This document shows, piece by piece, positions 62,103 to 64,000 of a stretch of DNA of 64,000 nucleotides (positions are counted from its first letter, which is position 1; each line of letters starts with the position of its first letter). The position numbers and the translations under genes are program-made. The DNA is taken from the NCBI GenBank assembly GCA_016859345.1, contig CM029112.1, positions 9,807,089 to 9,871,088 on the forward strand, given 5' to 3'. Source of the DNA: Istiophorus platypterus (Eukaryota; Chordata; Actinopteri; Istiophoriformes; Istiophoridae). Under the pieces are notes generated by a model that did no database searches, was not told the origin of the DNA, and was given only the letters and a program-made list of their open reading frames with translations.

Positions 62103-63977
62103 TCAAGGTCCTTCTGTTTTCTTCATTGCCTTTGGGGGAAAAAAATTATTAATGCAACAATTCATTTAACAAAAATGGAAGAAGAAGATTAGAATTTCGA
62201 TTCAAATACCTGTTTAAAAATCTGGACACCAAGGTAGTTCTTTGCCATGGTTCTCAGGTTGGACTTTCCTCCCACTTTGCATCTGACATAACCATACAAG
62301 TTTGCCCATTGTAAAACCAGGCCCATTATCACAACAGCCTGTGGGGAAAAACAGGAATGAGACAAAAAAACAACAAGTATCAGCTATTTAACGTGACTGA
62401 AACAAAACTGACATCAACACAGAAACTCTGAACTGACCAGCCATTTAATCCTAAAGGAGAAGATGGTGCTGAACACAAAGACAATCCAGAAGATGGGGCA
62501 CACGATGAGTCCAAGCCAGAAGATTCGTGACTCTGCGCTGGATGTTGTGTTCAGGCCCTGTCCCTGTTGACAAAAGTAAGCAAGGTTTCATTATGTCCAA
62601 TGTTCCCATTGTGCCACATGATATTCCTAAGAGAGGACAATGCAGTTGTTTTAAGTTACACTATCATCAATCATCTAATAGGGTCATGTAGCTACATTAC
62701 ATCGTAAAAATGACAAATGTTACACTGGCACTCACAACCCTGCAAAGTGCAGTCAGTTTTTGAAATTATAGATGCATGCACCATTTTCACACACTGCAGA
62801 CAGAAATGCAATCGCTTCCATGTTACTTCCAATATCCGAGATCACTATTACTTTACAGAGAGCTGGGATTGTTCACCATGGTCACGTTTAATTGTAAAAA
62901 GGAAACATGATGAGACTGTTTAACTGTGTCTTTCACGTGAGAAGACTTTTTTCTTGAGCTTAGAAGAGCCCTGTGCAAATAGGAGCTAGGCATTGTGTAT
63001 GTACCTGATGAGCATCTGCTTACCTCCCTTGACTCAAACAGCCAGTGGCTCTTTCCATCTTCGTCCACTTGATTCCACCACCGAAGGCCCACCAACAATC
63101 TGCCAGATACATTCTACCATGTCCGAATAATCAGAAAAAAAGAAAAAAAAACCCACAGGCTTAATCTAACATGGGACATGGACATGCAGAGATAAATAGT
63201 ATAACATAAAATATGTACTAGATCATTTTTAATTCAACATTACATTAACTAGAAAAACTTTAATAATCAATTAATCTTTGAAGCCCCCTTTCAGGCAAAA
63301 ATAATTGCTTCTTCACTGTGAGAATATTTGATATTTGAATTTGATACTTTTGTTTGTTTAATATGCTTGTAAACTGAATATAGTTGGGGTTGAGACTGTT
63401 GGCCGGACAAATCGAGCAATGTGAATTCATAATCTTGTGCTGTGGGAAATTACATTGGGAATAGGACACTATAAACTATTAGTTAATTATGAATATATGA
63501 GACGAGAAAACCACCCCCAGATTAATCGATAATTAAAATACTAGCTAGTTGAAGCCCCATAGGTTACACAAGCGCATGCGTGTGGCACAGGTTAGATGAG
63601 TAAAAGTTCATATAATTTATTTCTTTTGTTAAAAAAAAATAAATAAATAACCTGAGCTGTTCACCTTGACAGTCCAGAAGTCACACGACAGCAGGAGGAT
63701 GATGGTGACCATACAGGCAATGAAACTACTGCTGAGGCTGTCGCACAGTAAGTAGACCAAGATGGCACTTGATCGGAAGAAGAGGTGGAAGAATGAAGCT
63801 AGAGGATGCCTGAAAACACAGATTGTCAGATTTGATCTTTATAGTTAAAGCAAACATTTCGTAAGAAAACAGGACAGTTGGCTATTTCCACGAAAGCAGC
63901 ACATCTCACCTAATTTTGTAATGTCTTTGCCTGATGTGACTGTCATCTTCACCAAAGAGAGGAGCGTCCTGAGAGTC
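62103..63977 (-). CDS. tvp23b: TVP23 (FAM18) Golgi membrane protein, first exon missing at the window edge
   Basis: Four-pass membrane protein of the late Golgi, thought to act in vesicle trafficking. Six exons on the minus strand, in transcript order: 63910-63977, 63665-63809, 63024-63113, 62438-62563, 62210-62338, 62103-62129. Phases agree throughout and give 194 residues plus stop. The start begins DSQDAPLFGEDD, matching the acidic N-terminus after the first few residues of human TVP23B; the ATG exon is beyond the right edge. Landmarks are HPLASFFHLFFR, MVTIILLLSCDFWTVKN, GRLLVGLRWWNQVDEDGKSH, AESRIFWLGLI and WANLYGYVRCK, almost identical to human TVP23A/B. The tail AMKKTEGP is unlike the mammalian one. 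Paralogue choice (A or B) is a guess. Confidence 0.9.
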
Positions 63978-64000
63978 CTGAAAACAATACAAACATTGGC

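Noticed and set aside
1..64000. CRISPR arrays, operons, phage or other prokaryotic defence systems
   Set aside because: No regularly spaced repeats with unique spacers and no prokaryotic gene families; the DNA is clearly vertebrate with spliced genes.

Overview
The window is vertebrate nuclear DNA, most likely from a ray-finned (teleost) fish. Genes are split by GT-AG introns. The proteins are clear relatives of mammalian ones. The intergenic DNA carries decayed Tc1-type transposons, fish-type LINE tails ending in (GAATT)n, GATA and AT microsatellites, and interspersed repeats that I recognise from teleost genomes. There is no operon, CRISPR array, phage, rRNA or tRNA gene that I can support.

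Layout, left to right. (1) 0.6-1.6 kb, minus: the seven-transmembrane exon of gprc5c; its C-terminal exons lie off the left edge, and a possible non-coding first exon sits in a GC-rich patch at 3.4-3.6 kb. A Tc1 fossil with about 170-bp inverted repeats lies between them. (2) 7.3-10.7 kb, plus: btbd17, three exons, complete. (3) 12.0-23.1 kb, plus: map2k6, twelve coding exons, complete, with a 2.1-kb 3'UTR. (4) 23.1-43.3 kb: a 20-kb interval with no recognised gene, holding repeats, one Tc1 fossil and a few unexplained open frames. (5) 43.3-51.5 kb, minus: two tandem inward-rectifier potassium channel genes, kcnj2 (Kir2.1) and kcnj16 (Kir5.1-like), with a CpG-rich promoter island between them. 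(6) 57.4-60.5 kb, plus: a nine-exon Cys-loop ligand-gated channel gene, best matched to zacn. (7) 62.1-64.0 kb, minus: tvp23b-like Golgi membrane protein gene, first exon off the right edge.

All seven genes have their human counterparts on chromosome 17, mostly 17q24-q25, so this is a conserved syntenic block. The Kir pair keeps its tandem order but is inverted relative to map2k6 compared with human. The genes do not form one pathway: map2k6 is the p38 MAP kinase kinase, kcnj2/kcnj16/zacn set membrane potential and excitability, gprc5c is an orphan receptor, btbd17 a secreted BTB-BACK protein, and tvp23b a trafficking protein.

Every coding-exon chain given here was assembled by hand and checked for reading-frame closure across splice sites. 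Family assignments rest on remembered family sequences, not on a search. I found no clearly undescribed system. The most interesting points are the altered pore residues of the Kir5.1-like channel, the in-frame tandem acceptors in btbd17, a repeat-borne CRE plus RFX X-box inside map2k6, and the inverted Kir pair beside a gene-free interval.
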